From Mageeibacillus sp. (lineage in GTDB: Bacteria; Bacillota; Clostridia; Saccharofermentanales; Saccharofermentanaceae): 64,000 bases of DNA. How positions within the stretch are numbered: the stretch's first letter is position 1; every line of letters starts with the position of its first letter. Location of the stretch: positions 1 through 64,000 of the forward strand of contig JAKVLB010000003.1 of NCBI GenBank assembly GCA_022484595.1, written 5' to 3'. Below the pieces are notes generated by a model that did not search any database, was not told the DNA's origin, and saw only the letters and a list, made by a program, of their open reading frames with translations. Below are positions 24,491 to 33,223 of this stretch, piece by piece. The position numbers were made by a program, and so were the translations under genes.

Positions 24491-25491
24491 TTCTTTAACT
24501 CCTTACTTATCTTAAGCATCATTGCGCAGCAGGCCCCGTCAAAATTACTGTTTACTTCCAGTGATTTCTTGAAATCAATCAGAGCAGTGACGCACCTGTC
24601 TATGCCGCTTCTGCTGAGCTGCCTGTGTCTGACGGTAAACTTATGTATTTTTTTCGCGTACTCGGTCTTTGACGGCAGGTCAGGGTACACTATGTACTTC
24701 GTCATATCGCCGAAGATCTTTATCATAATCTCCAGAATGAGGTCAACATTCTGCTTGTTATCAGCCAGGAAGGTATTCTCGGTACATAGGATATCGGTCA
24801 GGCTGTCATCTGCCAGCCTCAGAGTGAAATCGGTCACATCACGGTTAAGCCCGATAAAGAAGTCGTCCGCAGACATCATGACAGCACGTCCGGGATTATA
24901 TGAAGACATGGCACATATCATCCTCAGAGTCTCGTCATCGCCTTCGATATTCTTTGACTTAAGAATATTCATTACTTCATCTTCTGTGTACCGGTCAAAC
25001 TTCAGTTCCATAACGCGTGACCTGACTGTCGCAAGAATTCTGTCTGTTCCTGATGCAATCATGATATAGACAACGTCCGACAAAGGTTCCTCTATTGATT
25101 TCAGAAGCGCATTCTGCCCTTCAACAGACACATAATCCAGGTTTATGATAAAAACTTTGTTTCTCGAGAACTGTCTTTTAACCGAAGACTCGGCAACAAT
25201 TCTCTCCCTTATGTCTGACACCTTGACATTCTTCGTGTCATCAGGCTTATCTATTCTGACAATATCCGGAGTCGTAAGCGCATCGTAATAGTGACACGGC
25301 CTGCATTTCCCGCAGGCACCGTCAGTGCCCGGGTTCTCGCACATCAGAGCCTTTGCGAATTCAGAAGCGAAGGAGTGCTTGCCTTTTCCGTCTTCGCCCG
25401 CCAGAAGATATGCTCCGGAGTGCCTTGATACAGCCTCTGACGCAATCAGTGATTTGAGATTCTTTTGTCCAGCAAGACTCGTAAGCGCCAC
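24487..25491 (-). CDS. holB: DNA polymerase III delta' subunit
   Basis: This 334-residue clamp-loader protein has the AAA+ start AGEDGKGKHSFASEFAKAL, zinc-binding cysteines CENPGTDGACGKCRPC, and EGQNALLKSIEEP with the sensor/SRC-like R in TVRSRVMEL. It loads the beta clamp together with DnaX and HolA. It lies one base after tmk and overlaps ricT by four, so the three are one unit. Confidence 0.93.
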   Translation of the reverse strand: MALTSLAGQKNLKSLIASEAVSRHSGAYLLAGEDGKGKHSFASEFAKALMCENPGTDGACGKCRPCHYYDALTTPDIVRIDKPDDTKNVKVSDIRERIVAESSVKRQFSRNKVFIINLDYVSVEGQNALLKSIEEPLSDVVYIMIASGTDRILATVRSRVMELKFDRYTEDEVMNILKSKNIEGDDETLRMICAMSSYNPGRAVMMSADDFFIGLNRDVTDFTLRLADDSLTDILCTENTFLADNKQNVDLILEIMIKIFGDMTKYIVYPDLPSKTEYAKKIHKFTVRHRQLSRSGIDRCVTALIDFKKSLEVNSNFDGACCAMMLKISKELKK

Positions 25492-26112
25492 TTATTCTCT
25501 CTCCGTAATATAACCTTTTATAATATTGAAAATCTCTTCCGGCGTACCCGAAGCATCAACTGTCTTTATTCGCTGAGATGCTTTTGCCGCTTCAAGATAA
25601 CCGCCTCTGACCTTATTCTGAAAATCTCTTCCGAGAAGCTCAATCCTGTCATCTTCAATTGCCCTTGACCTGCGTCTTTTGAATGATTCGTCAACACTGA
25701 TATCAAGGAAAAACGTCAAATCCGGTTCAAGTCCGCCGGCTGCCATCCTGTTAAGACCGTTTACGAGATCCGTACCGAGATTCCTGGCAACGCCCTGATA
25801 CGCATAAGTTGAATCAAAGAACCTGTCGCAAATAACATATCTGCCCTCACAAAGAGCCGGCCTGATTCTCTCGCTTACAATCTGCGCCCTTGCGGCCTCG
25901 AAAAGCAGCAGCTCTGCAACCGTAGACATTCCGTCGTTCTCCTTGTCAAGCAGAATCGTGCGAATCTTCTCGCCTACCGGAGTTCCGCCCGGTTCCCGCA
26001 CAAGAACAAAATCCGCTTTGCGCTTCTCAAGCCAGTCAGTCAGAAGACCTATCTGTGTACTCTTGCCGCACCCGTCGATTCCTTCAAATGTTATGAACAA
26101 GCCTCTGTCCAT
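25492..26112 (-). CDS. tmk: Thymidylate kinase
   Basis: This 206-residue kinase converts dTMP to dTDP. It has the P-loop FEGIDGCGKSTQ, the DR(Y/F/H) nucleotide-binding motif in VICDRFFDSTYAYQG, and a lid with RRRSRAIEDD. The start MDRGLFITFEGID is the family's normal one. It is downstream of the Arg-rich protein with only a one-base gap. Confidence 0.96.
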   Translation of the reverse strand: MDRGLFITFEGIDGCGKSTQIGLLTDWLEKRKADFVLVREPGGTPVGEKIRTILLDKENDGMSTVAELLLFEAARAQIVSERIRPALCEGRYVICDRFFDSTYAYQGVARNLGTDLVNGLNRMAAGGLEPDLTFFLDISVDESFKRRRSRAIEDDRIELLGRDFQNKVRGGYLEAAKASQRIKTVDASGTPEEIFNIIKGYITERE

Positions 26113-26113
26113 A

Positions 26114-26656
26114 TCAGCTGAGATTGACGTTCTTCATTGAAGCTATTTCCAGATAAATCTCTTTGGTAATTCTCGCATTATCACTTCTTATATCATCGAC
26201 AGTCTCTTCACGCTTCTTAATGACGCGTATAGGCTTGTCCTCGCGTGGAGCTCTGTTGTCTCTGCGTCTGCGGTTGGAATTACCTCCGTTATCATTTCTG
26301 TAAGGCTGCTTTGCACGGCCATCGCGATTCTCGCGCGACTGCTGCCCTTCGCGGCTCTCGCGGTTTTCGCGCGGCTGCTGCCCTTCACGGTTATCGCGGT
26401 TCTCGCGCGGCTGCTGGCCTTCGCGGTTCTCACGGTTCTCGCGCGGCTGCTGGCCTTCGCGGTTCTCACGGACTGTACGCTTTTCTCCGCCTTCGTCATT
26501 TCTTCTCCTGCCGTCACCGCCGCCGTTACCGTTGCCGTAATTACGTCTTCTGCGGTTATTGCCGTTACGGTTATAATTGTTGCGATTGCCGGATGAAGCA
26601 TTGTTCTCCGTCTTTGGCGCCGTTGGCTGCCGCGATGCACTGTTATTCTCTGCCAT
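26114..26656 (-). CDS. Arg/Asn/Glu-rich low-complexity repeat protein
   Basis: The ATG at 26656 has GGAGG six bases upstream, giving 180 residues. The first half is an Asn/Arg/Gly-rich disordered stretch (NRNNYNRNGNNRRRRNYGNG). Residues about 64-112 are four 12-residue units of the type REGQQPRENREN. The last 45 residues (DKPIRVIKKREETVDDIRSD onward) are ordinary and may fold. The composition suggests nucleic-acid binding, which is inference. It has its own promoter and leads the tmk-holB-ricT operon. I do not recognise a family. Confidence 0.75.
   Translation of the reverse strand: MAENNSASRQPTAPKTENNASSGNRNNYNRNGNNRRRRNYGNGNGGGDGRRRNDEGGEKRTVRENREGQQPRENRENREGQQPRENRDNREGQQPRENRESREGQQSRENRDGRAKQPYRNDNGGNSNRRRRDNRAPREDKPIRVIKKREETVDDIRSDNARITKEIYLEIASMKNVNLS
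26312..26470 (-). repeat. 36-bp coding repeats (12-residue units)
   Basis: Four imperfect units encode REGQQPRENREN, REGQQPRENRDN, REGQQPRENRES and REGQQSRENRDG. The DNA copies are close enough that slippage or recombination could change the number. Confidence 0.85.
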
Positions 26657-26699
26657 GAAATCCTCCATGTATATCGGTATGAAAATACTTTAACGTCTT

Positions 26700-26728
26700 A
26701 TTATAAACTTCGAACCCGGATAACTCAA
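26700..26728 (-). promoter_or_regulatory. Promoter of the Arg-rich protein-tmk-holB-ricT operon
   Basis: Minus strand TTGAGT (26728-26723), 17-base spacer, TATAAT (26705-26700). The -35 overlaps the folK stop codon at 26725, separating this unit from the folate genes. Confidence 0.75.
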
Positions 26729-27195
26729 ATAAAAGGTCCTATACGCCTTACCATCTTATCCGTCGGGATCTCACCTTCATAATCGCAGAGCTCGGACATC
26801 GGAAGCAGCACGAAAGCGCGCTCCTTCCATCTTGGATGAGGAACGGTAAGCCGTTCGTCACTTATAACCTTTTCTCCGAACTTAATTATATCTATGTCAA
26901 TGGTTCTAGGTCCCCAATGAACAAGTCTTTCCCTGTGAAGCGAATTCTCGACGCTCTGCGTAAAATCCAGAAGCTCGTGCGGATCATAATCTGTATAGAA
27001 ACTGACACATGTGTTTATAAACATCGGCTGGTTCTCATAACCGACAGGTTCGGTCTCATACAGTCCCGCGCGCTTAAGTCCTGATATATGCCCGTTATCT
27101 TCAATAATACTCACTGCTTCGGATATGGTTTTTTCCCTCTCTCCGATATTGCTTCCGAGTGACAGTATGCAAAACTCTTTATCTCTCACGTTCAA
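26725..27195 (-). CDS. folK: 6-hydroxymethyl-7,8-dihydropterin pyrophosphokinase
   Basis: This 156-residue HPPK starts FCILSLGSNIGERE. It contains YETEPVGYENQPMFINTC and the family signature WGPRTIDIDII followed by VPHPRWKERAFVLLP. It makes the pyrophosphate ester used by FolP. The first 17 bases overlap folB. It is last in the folE-folP-folB-folK series. Confidence 0.96.
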   Translation of the reverse strand: MNVRDKEFCILSLGSNIGEREKTISEAVSIIEDNGHISGLKRAGLYETEPVGYENQPMFINTCVSFYTDYDPHELLDFTQSVENSLHRERLVHWGPRTIDIDIIKFGEKVISDERLTVPHPRWKERAFVLLPMSELCDYEGEIPTDKMVRRIGPFI

Positions 27196-27538
27196 CAGTT
27201 ACCTCCATAGCATCGAAAACACCGTCAATCGGTGCCTGCGGCTTACTCACGGTAACGACGGTCCTTACACATTCCGGACTGATGCTAAGCACGGCGTCAG
27301 CAACCCTCTGCGCCAGATGTTCTATAAGATTACTGCGGTCATCACACACCGTGTTCTTAATGATATCGTAGGCCATCGCATAATTGACTGTATCTTCAAG
27401 TCTGTCTGTCTCGCTGCCGGATATTCTGTTGAAGATAATTTCAACAGTAACCATAAAATTCTGTCCGTGAAGCTTCTCCTCCGGCAGGCAGCCTGTATGC
27501 GCATAGAAGCACATATTCTTAAGTACTATCTTATCCAT
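27179..27538 (-). CDS. folB: Dihydroneopterin aldolase
   Basis: This 119-residue protein starts DKIVLKNMCFYAHTGCLPEEK. It contains the catalytic Tyr-Ala-His (FYAHTG) and later Lys region (VSKPQAPI), plus NLIEHLAQRVADAV. It cleaves dihydroneopterin to the FolK substrate. It lies 14 bases after folP and overlaps folK. Confidence 0.95.
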   Translation of the reverse strand: MDKIVLKNMCFYAHTGCLPEEKLHGQNFMVTVEIIFNRISGSETDRLEDTVNYAMAYDIIKNTVCDDRSNLIEHLAQRVADAVLSISPECVRTVVTVSKPQAPIDGVFDAMEVTVERER

Positions 27539-27552
27539 ATGATTCCCTTCGG

Positions 27553-28401
27553 TTAGTTTCCGTTGAGTGCGGCATCTGTTGCCCTGACTTCATGAACACG
27601 TACGACAGACGCTCCCGCCATCGCTCCGGCCAGGGCAAGTCCTATCGAAACACTGTCAATGTTCTGCTGCGTCTCACTCTGCTGCATCAGAACTTTTGCA
27701 ATTCTCTTGCGCGAAGCACCGTAACATACAGGATATCTGCCGCCAAACCCGATATCGTCAAGTATTGATGTAAGTACAAGGTCCTGCTGCCTCGACGTAC
27801 CGAAACCGATTCCCGGATCAGTCATTATCCTGTCGTCACTTATTCCGGCACGATGTGCCAGCTCAATACTGCGTGTCAGGAAATCCAGAGCACTCTTCCG
27901 TACATCGCAATCGGGTTTATTCTCAATGCCGCCTTCAAGCCTGCTGTTATACATGACAATTACGCCAGCGCCGTATTTAGCGATAACATCTGCCATTGCA
28001 GAATCTTTCTGGAGACCCGTAATATCGTTTATTATATCGGCTCCTGCGGCGAGAGCAGCTTCTGCGACCTCACTCTTGTATGTATCAACCGATATCACAA
28101 TATCACTTCTGCTTCTTATGGCTTTTATAACCGGAACTACACGCGCCAGCTCTTCTGAAGTGCTGACCGGCTCCGCGCCCGGGCGCGTCGACTCACCTCC
28201 GACATCAATAATGTCGGCGCCTTCCGATTCCATTTGAGTTGCGTGATACAGTGCTTCGTCCGGAGAAGTATATAAACCGCCGTCCGAGAATGAATCAGGA
28301 GTAACATTCAGTATTCCCATTATCAGTATTCTGTCACGGATATTAAGGCTCCTGTCGCGGCATTTATACATTCCTGTGAATCTACCGTTAGTGTCTGTCA
28401 T
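27553..28401 (-). CDS. folP: Dihydropteroate synthase
   Basis: This 282-residue enzyme joins p-aminobenzoate to the pterin pyrophosphate. The signature MGILNVTPDSFSDGG is followed by GADIIDVGGESTRPGA, NDITGL, DPGIGFG and CYGASRKRI, all typical. The start at 28401 leaves three bases after the folE stop, so translation is probably coupled. It is the target of sulfonamides in this family. Confidence 0.96.
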   Translation of the reverse strand: MTDTNGRFTGMYKCRDRSLNIRDRILIMGILNVTPDSFSDGGLYTSPDEALYHATQMESEGADIIDVGGESTRPGAEPVSTSEELARVVPVIKAIRSRSDIVISVDTYKSEVAEAALAAGADIINDITGLQKDSAMADVIAKYGAGVIVMYNSRLEGGIENKPDCDVRKSALDFLTRSIELAHRAGISDDRIMTDPGIGFGTSRQQDLVLTSILDDIGFGGRYPVCYGASRKRIAKVLMQQSETQQNIDSVSIGLALAGAMAGASVVRVHEVRATDAALNGN

Positions 28402-28404
28402 AAA

Positions 28405-29028
28405 TCAGGTTCCAATCCTCTGTCTGTTAATTAGCGCAAGCGCTTCGTTTCTTGTTCTCGCGTCTGTCCGGCATCCGCCGCGCATGGCTGAAGTCACAGT
28501 CTTCGAACCGGGCTTTCTTATTCCGCGCATCGTCATGCAAAGATGTTCGGCTTCAATAATGACGCATACTGATCTCGCATCTACGGACTCGATAATCTTA
28601 TCTGCAATCTCTGATGTCAGGCGTTCCTGAAGCTGAGGTTTGCGCGACAGTGTATCTACAATTCTCGCGACCTTTGACAGTCCGAGAATTCTGCCGTCTC
28701 TCGGAACATATACGACATGCGCTTTTCCGTGAAAAGGCAGAAGATGATGTTCGCACATAGAATAGAAAGGAATATCCCCTATCAGAATCATCTCATCATT
28801 GCCCTCCTCATGGAAAACCTTGATGTCTTTGGACACGTCATGATGAAGCCCGGAAAAAACCTCTGCGTACATTCTTGCAACACGCTGAGGTGTCTCAACA
28901 AGACCTTCCCTGTCAGGATCCTCACCGATTGCCTCAAGGATATCTCTTACAGCATGTTCAATCTTTGGCAAATCCATATGCTCTCTGCTCTCCTGCGGTA
29001 TGGAATTGTCATTTTGATAATCGTACAT
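28405..29028 (-). CDS. folE: GTP cyclohydrolase I
   Basis: This 207-residue enzyme catalyses the first step of folate synthesis, GTP to dihydroneopterin triphosphate. Zinc and active-site residues are in [15 protein letters not shown] and in [33 protein letters not shown] is the usual core helix region. It begins 13 bases after the AraC gene, so the folate series may be co-transcribed with that regulator. Confidence 0.97.
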   Translation of the reverse strand: MYDYQNDNSIPQESREHMDLPKIEHAVRDILEAIGEDPDREGLVETPQRVARMYAEVFSGLHHDVSKDIKVFHEEGNDEMILIGDIPFYSMCEHHLLPFHGKAHVVYVPRDGRILGLSKVARIVDTLSRKPQLQERLTSEIADKIIESVDARSVCVIIEAEHLCMTMRGIRKPGSKTVTSAMRGGCRTDARTRNEALALINRQRIGT

Positions 29029-29041
29029 TTATTTACCTCTT

Positions 29042-30037
29042 TTATTTTGAATGCATTTTTCTGTATTCCATCGGCGTCATTCCCATGAGTTTTCTGAACG
29101 CGACATTAAATCTCTGAGGAGAAGAAAAGCCGGACTGAACAGCTATACTTGAGACTTTAATTTCATTGTTCTCAAGCAGCTCACAAGCCTTGTCAATACG
29201 CTTCTGCATCAGATAATTCATAGGACTTATAGACAGCTCATCACGAAAAGCTCGCGTAAAATAGCCCTGACTCAAGAATACGTACTGCGCCGCTTCGGCA
29301 ACAGTTATGCCGCGCTCGAAGTTATCATCCATATACTGCTTGGCAATAAGCACAAGTTCCTTGGCTTTGCCGTTCTTGACCCTGAGACTCTCCTCCCACT
29401 CATTGCGCATCGCTCTTGCAAGATGAATCATCAGTTCAACCGTCAGAGTGTGAATCATAAAGTCCTTGGAATATTTACTGTTTGCCATCTCATCCACGAT
29501 TCGCTCGGCAAGAATGGATATCTCCTTCTTCTCGCTTCCGGTGACAACGAAATAAGGCTGACGCGTAATCTCGTTGTCCTCAGTAACGCCGAGATCTGCG
29601 AACTGGAGGAAGTTCTCCAGAGGAATCTGAGCCATTGATCCCGGAATCATCACGCTCGGTCCCGCAGCATTGTTACGGACCGAACCCTTCTGTGAGTTCG
29701 CACCTTCTCTCGCACTGCAAAGATCTTCAGTATCGTGAACAAAACCGAAATAAAGGTTGAACATGTCTGCCTTACGGGACTTGATTATTAGCTTATGTCT
29801 TGTGAGCGGCCGGATAATAAGAATTTTACCCTTGTCGAGTGTTATTGTCTCGCCGTTTATTGAAGCTTCGATTTTGCCTTCACGCAGATACAGAAGTTCA
29901 TGTGAATTATGATAGCTCATATCGGGCAGAGAAGCGCCGGTATCATAGATATGCTCGATACCCTCTATCACAACCGGAATTGATCCGGAAGCCGATATAA
30001 CGTCATCTTCAATTGCAGGCAAAAGTTTGTTAAACAT
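29042..30037 (-). CDS. AraC family transcriptional regulator
   Basis: The ATG at 30037 has GGAGGAG directly upstream, giving 331 residues. The N-terminal cupin-like sensor (about residues 15-100, SYHNSHELLYLREGKIEASING) is followed by a central linker and the C-terminal double helix-turn-helix (FLSQGYFTRAFRDELSISP and GFSSPQRFNVAFRKLMGMTP). These regulators usually sense a sugar or derivative. It follows the esterase-like gene, so a carbohydrate link is likely; control of the downstream fol genes would be unusual. Confidence 0.93.
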   Translation of the reverse strand: MFNKLLPAIEDDVISASGSIPVVIEGIEHIYDTGASLPDMSYHNSHELLYLREGKIEASINGETITLDKGKILIIRPLTRHKLIIKSRKADMFNLYFGFVHDTEDLCSAREGANSQKGSVRNNAAGPSVMIPGSMAQIPLENFLQFADLGVTEDNEITRQPYFVVTGSEKKEISILAERIVDEMANSKYSKDFMIHTLTVELMIHLARAMRNEWEESLRVKNGKAKELVLIAKQYMDDNFERGITVAEAAQYVFLSQGYFTRAFRDELSISPMNYLMQKRIDKACELLENNEIKVSSIAVQSGFSSPQRFNVAFRKLMGMTPMEYRKMHSK

Positions 30038-30053
30038 ATCTCCTCCGTCAGCC

Positions 30054-32321
30054 TTATACAAAGTTAATGCTGTCTATGTATATCTCACCGTTACGGTCGG
30101 TATCCTCAACGTATATCTTAAGACTGTCAAGCCTGATTGGCAGATCGCCTTCCATATCAAGTGTCAAAGTCTGCCAGGTAAGCTGCTGCTTTATATCGCA
30201 GCTTCCAAAACCTTCAACAATAAGCCTCTTGTGCTTCTGTTCCGGATTGAACACTGTAAGCGCGATCCTTGAACGGCCGTAGATTTCTATGGGCGCGAAA
30301 AGCGATGCATACTCGAGACACGGTTCAAATCCGTACAGAGACTTATCCGTCTCGTATCTGATGCGAAGCGACGCGCTTCCCGTCAGCTTATGCATATTGT
30401 CCGTTGATATCACGCCGTTGCCTTTGAAAGTTCTGTAAATCTGAAGAACCTCGAATTCCGACTCAGGCGTTCTTTTTCCGACAAACTCAAGACTGTCACA
30501 GTGTGTGAAGCTCAAATCCGGGCAGAAATACGCCGGATCCCTGTCAAATCTGAACGGCAGTATGGGAAGGTCTTCACCGTTCTTGAGATTAGCATCGTGA
30601 GGAAACGGAGTGAACCCGTAAGTAATACTCACCGGTTCTTCAATATCGTCTCTCCAGACCATAACACACATTCCGTAAAGACTCTTGGCATGAGCCGGAT
30701 AGAATATTCTGTTCTCTCCTGCGATTGCAAATCCGGTGATCTCACTGGTAGCATCCGTCGCCTTGAGTCCGCTGCTCAGGTTGCTGAAACGTATTATCCG
30801 CTTGTTTCCGGCAATCTCAACATCGTTAGGCTCAGGAGAAGATTTCGACATCTTGGGCGAGAAATGGATACCGAGCGCAATGGTTGCAAGTCGAGTTCCC
30901 AGTGTATAGCTGATTGTCTTGTCAGGAAGAAGCAGGTCATGCAGGCTGACAATTCCGGAAGGCATCGTAAGGAGCCTTGTAAACGCGACAATATTCTCAT
31001 TGAATTCGAGCACACCGTATGGCGAGTCAAAATCTACATCTCCCGGATGCATGGCGGCGAAAAGCACCGACGGCATAAGTTCATCCTCAAATACCGCCTT
31101 TGGCTCAAAATTCTCCGCAAGAGTTGTCATAAGCCCCATAAGCAGAAGATCATACCTGTCAAATTCAAGCTCGCCCCCGTTAGGCGAGAAACAGAAGCCT
31201 CTCACCGGCATGCCTTTAAGCGGATATAATTTGTTCCTGTAAAGAGTCGACATACGGTACTTCGGTACTATGTAATTTCTGTCGTCATCGTCCCTGCTGT
31301 TCTTCTCTTTCCTGACGGCAGACTTATCTTCAAGCATGCCGAAATCAAGCTGCTGCGCGCTGGAGATCACATTGCTGATGTTCTTCTCTTTCCTTGCATT
31401 TGAAAGGGATGAGCTCCCGGATATAGGAAAATCAATATCAAGCGGCTTATCGGCATCGTCAGCATCGCCCCTGAGCTTTCTCAGTTCATCGGCCTTGCCT
31501 ATATCTATGTCTCCGGAAGCATTGATATCCTTTATTTCTTTCTCCAGATTTACGGCTTCGCTGCGGCGTCTGTCGATTGCAAGCAGATTGTCATATCCCT
31601 TTGCATCAAGGTACAGACCCATGCTAATAAGATTGTCCTTCAGTGCTTCAAGGCGGTCTACCGCATCGGTTGATATCCAGTTGATTATAGTGGATTCCTC
31701 ATAGGACAAATCAACAACACCTATCGGGTATGAGATCTGATCACTCAGAGAATAGGCAAAAGAGAACGCCGAGGAAGACACTTCGGCCAGCTCCTTCGTG
31801 TCCGTTACTTTAACCCAGGACGCGCCGGTATAATTTTTCTTGCATTCAGCGGCATATATCTTCTCATCATCTTCAAGCCCGTTTCTTACAGGTGAATAGA
31901 ACCTCAGATAGTTCATAACGCGGCGCTTGAGCGGAGCCTTTGTGGCATTTGCCTCCTTCATAGGAACCGAAAGAAAGTCAGAGCCCAGAAAAACCCAGAC
32001 ATCACCGCACCTTATGTCAGTAAGCACAGTGGTATCATTAAGACATTTAAAGGTGAAAGTATAGGCGTCGCCGGAAGCCTTGTATGCGGGCATATTGAAA
32101 ACAAAATCACCTTTTGCGGAAGTAGTGGCTTCAAGACTTAAAATCACGCCATAGTCGGTATCGAGTTTTGATACCTTTCTCCCGTCAGTCGGATCCTTGG
32201 TAACCTCGAAAGTAATCGTCGCACTCGGAGACGCACTTCCTCTGATGGTGAGTGCCACTCCCTGTTGGAAAACTCCCTTGCTTCCAAGCCAGCTGGGTAA
32301 AACAATATGATTAATCTGCAT
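30054..32321 (-). CDS. Sialate O-acetylesterase-like protein lacking catalytic motifs
   Basis: This 755-residue protein starts at ATG 32321 (AGAGG upstream). It follows the layout of sialate/xylan O-acetylesterases (SASA): FQQGVALTIRGSASP at the start, GDVWV, YPIGVVDLSYEESTIINWIS, and late TLGTRLATIALG, ITGFAIAGENRIFYPA and LPILPFRFD. But the nucleophile block GQSNM reads GSDFL, the WYQGE block reads CFSPNGGE, and the D-x-H-P block reads LLLP. A charged insert (about residues 235-370) splits the domain, and a C-terminal sandwich ends TDRNGEIYIDSINFV. No signal peptide is seen. It is probably a non-catalytic relative. Confidence 0.75.
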   Translation of the reverse strand: MQINHIVLPSWLGSKGVFQQGVALTIRGSASPSATITFEVTKDPTDGRKVSKLDTDYGVILSLEATTSAKGDFVFNMPAYKASGDAYTFTFKCLNDTTVLTDIRCGDVWVFLGSDFLSVPMKEANATKAPLKRRVMNYLRFYSPVRNGLEDDEKIYAAECKKNYTGASWVKVTDTKELAEVSSSAFSFAYSLSDQISYPIGVVDLSYEESTIINWISTDAVDRLEALKDNLISMGLYLDAKGYDNLLAIDRRRSEAVNLEKEIKDINASGDIDIGKADELRKLRGDADDADKPLDIDFPISGSSSLSNARKEKNISNVISSAQQLDFGMLEDKSAVRKEKNSRDDDDRNYIVPKYRMSTLYRNKLYPLKGMPVRGFCFSPNGGELEFDRYDLLLMGLMTTLAENFEPKAVFEDELMPSVLFAAMHPGDVDFDSPYGVLEFNENIVAFTRLLTMPSGIVSLHDLLLPDKTISYTLGTRLATIALGIHFSPKMSKSSPEPNDVEIAGNKRIIRFSNLSSGLKATDATSEITGFAIAGENRIFYPAHAKSLYGMCVMVWRDDIEEPVSITYGFTPFPHDANLKNGEDLPILPFRFDRDPAYFCPDLSFTHCDSLEFVGKRTPESEFEVLQIYRTFKGNGVISTDNMHKLTGSASLRIRYETDKSLYGFEPCLEYASLFAPIEIYGRSRIALTVFNPEQKHKRLIVEGFGSCDIKQQLTWQTLTLDMEGDLPIRLDSLKIYVEDTDRNGEIYIDSINFV

Positions 32322-32363
32322 CAAAATGACCTCTCTTGATAATAAAACAGCTTATATTATACA

Positions 32364-33143
32364 TCAGACCTCGGCTACAATTACTCTAATTCCCCTGTCA
32401 CGACAACTTTGAAGTATATTACAATCAGCTCCCGAATCAGTGATAAGATAATCTATCTTATCCGTCTCTATAAAATTCGAAGTGGAATCGACTCCGACCT
32501 TGGTGGAATCAACCAGTGCAACGATGTTTTTCGCGCGTTCCGCACACATTCTCTTGAGCTCAAGCTCATAGAAATTGTTGCCGGTAAGCCCGGAACTGAT
32601 TGAAAAGCCGTTACCCGAGACGAAGTAAAAATCGGCCGAAAGCCTCCCCAGCATCTCCTTGCTGGATACACCTTCAATCGCGCCGGAATGCGGTCTCAGC
32701 ATGCCTCCGAGTATTATTATGGTCTTGAAGTTGTTATATCTCTGAAGTTCCATCGCGGTATGTATACCGTTTGTAACGACTGTAACGTCCTTGGCATTCT
32801 TGAGATAAGGTATCATGTGGTACGTTGTTGAGCTTGCATCCATAAGAATCGAGTCGCCGCTTCCGACAAGCCCGGCAGCCATTTGCCCGATTGCAGATTT
32901 GAGGTTGACATGTGTTATGGCGCGTACCATGTAATTCTCTCCGGCAGTCGGCTGCTTTGTCTTGGCGGGAAGCTTTATACCGCCGTGATATCGGATTATG
33001 ACGCCCTCATGTTCAAGTTCTCTTATATCTGCACGAATAGTCGCGCCCGTAACACCGAGTCTGTCAGACAGATCAACGGTATTGATTTCCTTCTGGCTCT
33101 CGAGAATGTCGAGAATCTGTTTTCTTCTATCAGGATTGTTCAT
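32364..33143 (-). CDS. DeoR/GlpR family transcriptional regulator
   Basis: This 259-residue protein has the N-terminal helix-turn-helix of the family (RRKQILDILESQKEINTVDLSDRLGV without a break, then GATIRADIRELEHEG). The C-terminal sugar-phosphate sensing domain has DASSTTYHMIPYL, VVTNGIHTAMEL, LGGMLR and ALVDSTKVG. It normally represses a sugar gene set and is released by a phosphorylated intermediate. The ATG is six bases after the -10 box, so its mRNA looks leaderless. The large inverted repeat in its promoter suggests autoregulation. Confidence 0.93.
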   Translation of the reverse strand: MNNPDRRKQILDILESQKEINTVDLSDRLGVTGATIRADIRELEHEGVIIRYHGGIKLPAKTKQPTAGENYMVRAITHVNLKSAIGQMAAGLVGSGDSILMDASSTTYHMIPYLKNAKDVTVVTNGIHTAMELQRYNNFKTIIILGGMLRPHSGAIEGVSSKEMLGRLSADFYFVSGNGFSISSGLTGNNFYELELKRMCAERAKNIVALVDSTKVGVDSTSNFIETDKIDYLITDSGADCNILQSCRDRGIRVIVAEV

Positions 33144-33149
33144 AGAAGA

Positions 33150-33194
33150 ATATTATCAAGTGAAAATCAGGGTGTCAATGTGATTTTCATTTGA
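33150..33194 (-). promoter_or_regulatory. deoR-type gene promoter with 14-bp inverted repeat operator
   Basis: Minus strand TTGACA (33178-33173), 17-base spacer, TAATAT (33155-33150). TCAAATGAAAATCA (minus strand, 33194-33181) and TGATTTTCACTTGA (33169-33156) form a 13-of-14 inverted repeat around the -35 with an 11-base gap, a likely autoregulatory operator. Confidence 0.75.
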
Positions 33195-33223
33195 TTATTA
33201 ATCCGTCATCAACCGGTTCTCTG

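Noticed and set aside
26312-26470. 36-bp repeats considered as CRISPR repeats
   Set aside because: The units are directly adjacent with no spacers and encode a continuous 12-residue repeat.
30501-31229. A 242-codon plus-strand open frame opposite the esterase-like gene
   Set aside because: The minus-strand protein matches a family along its whole length; the antisense product is a Lys/Arg/Cys-rich shadow.
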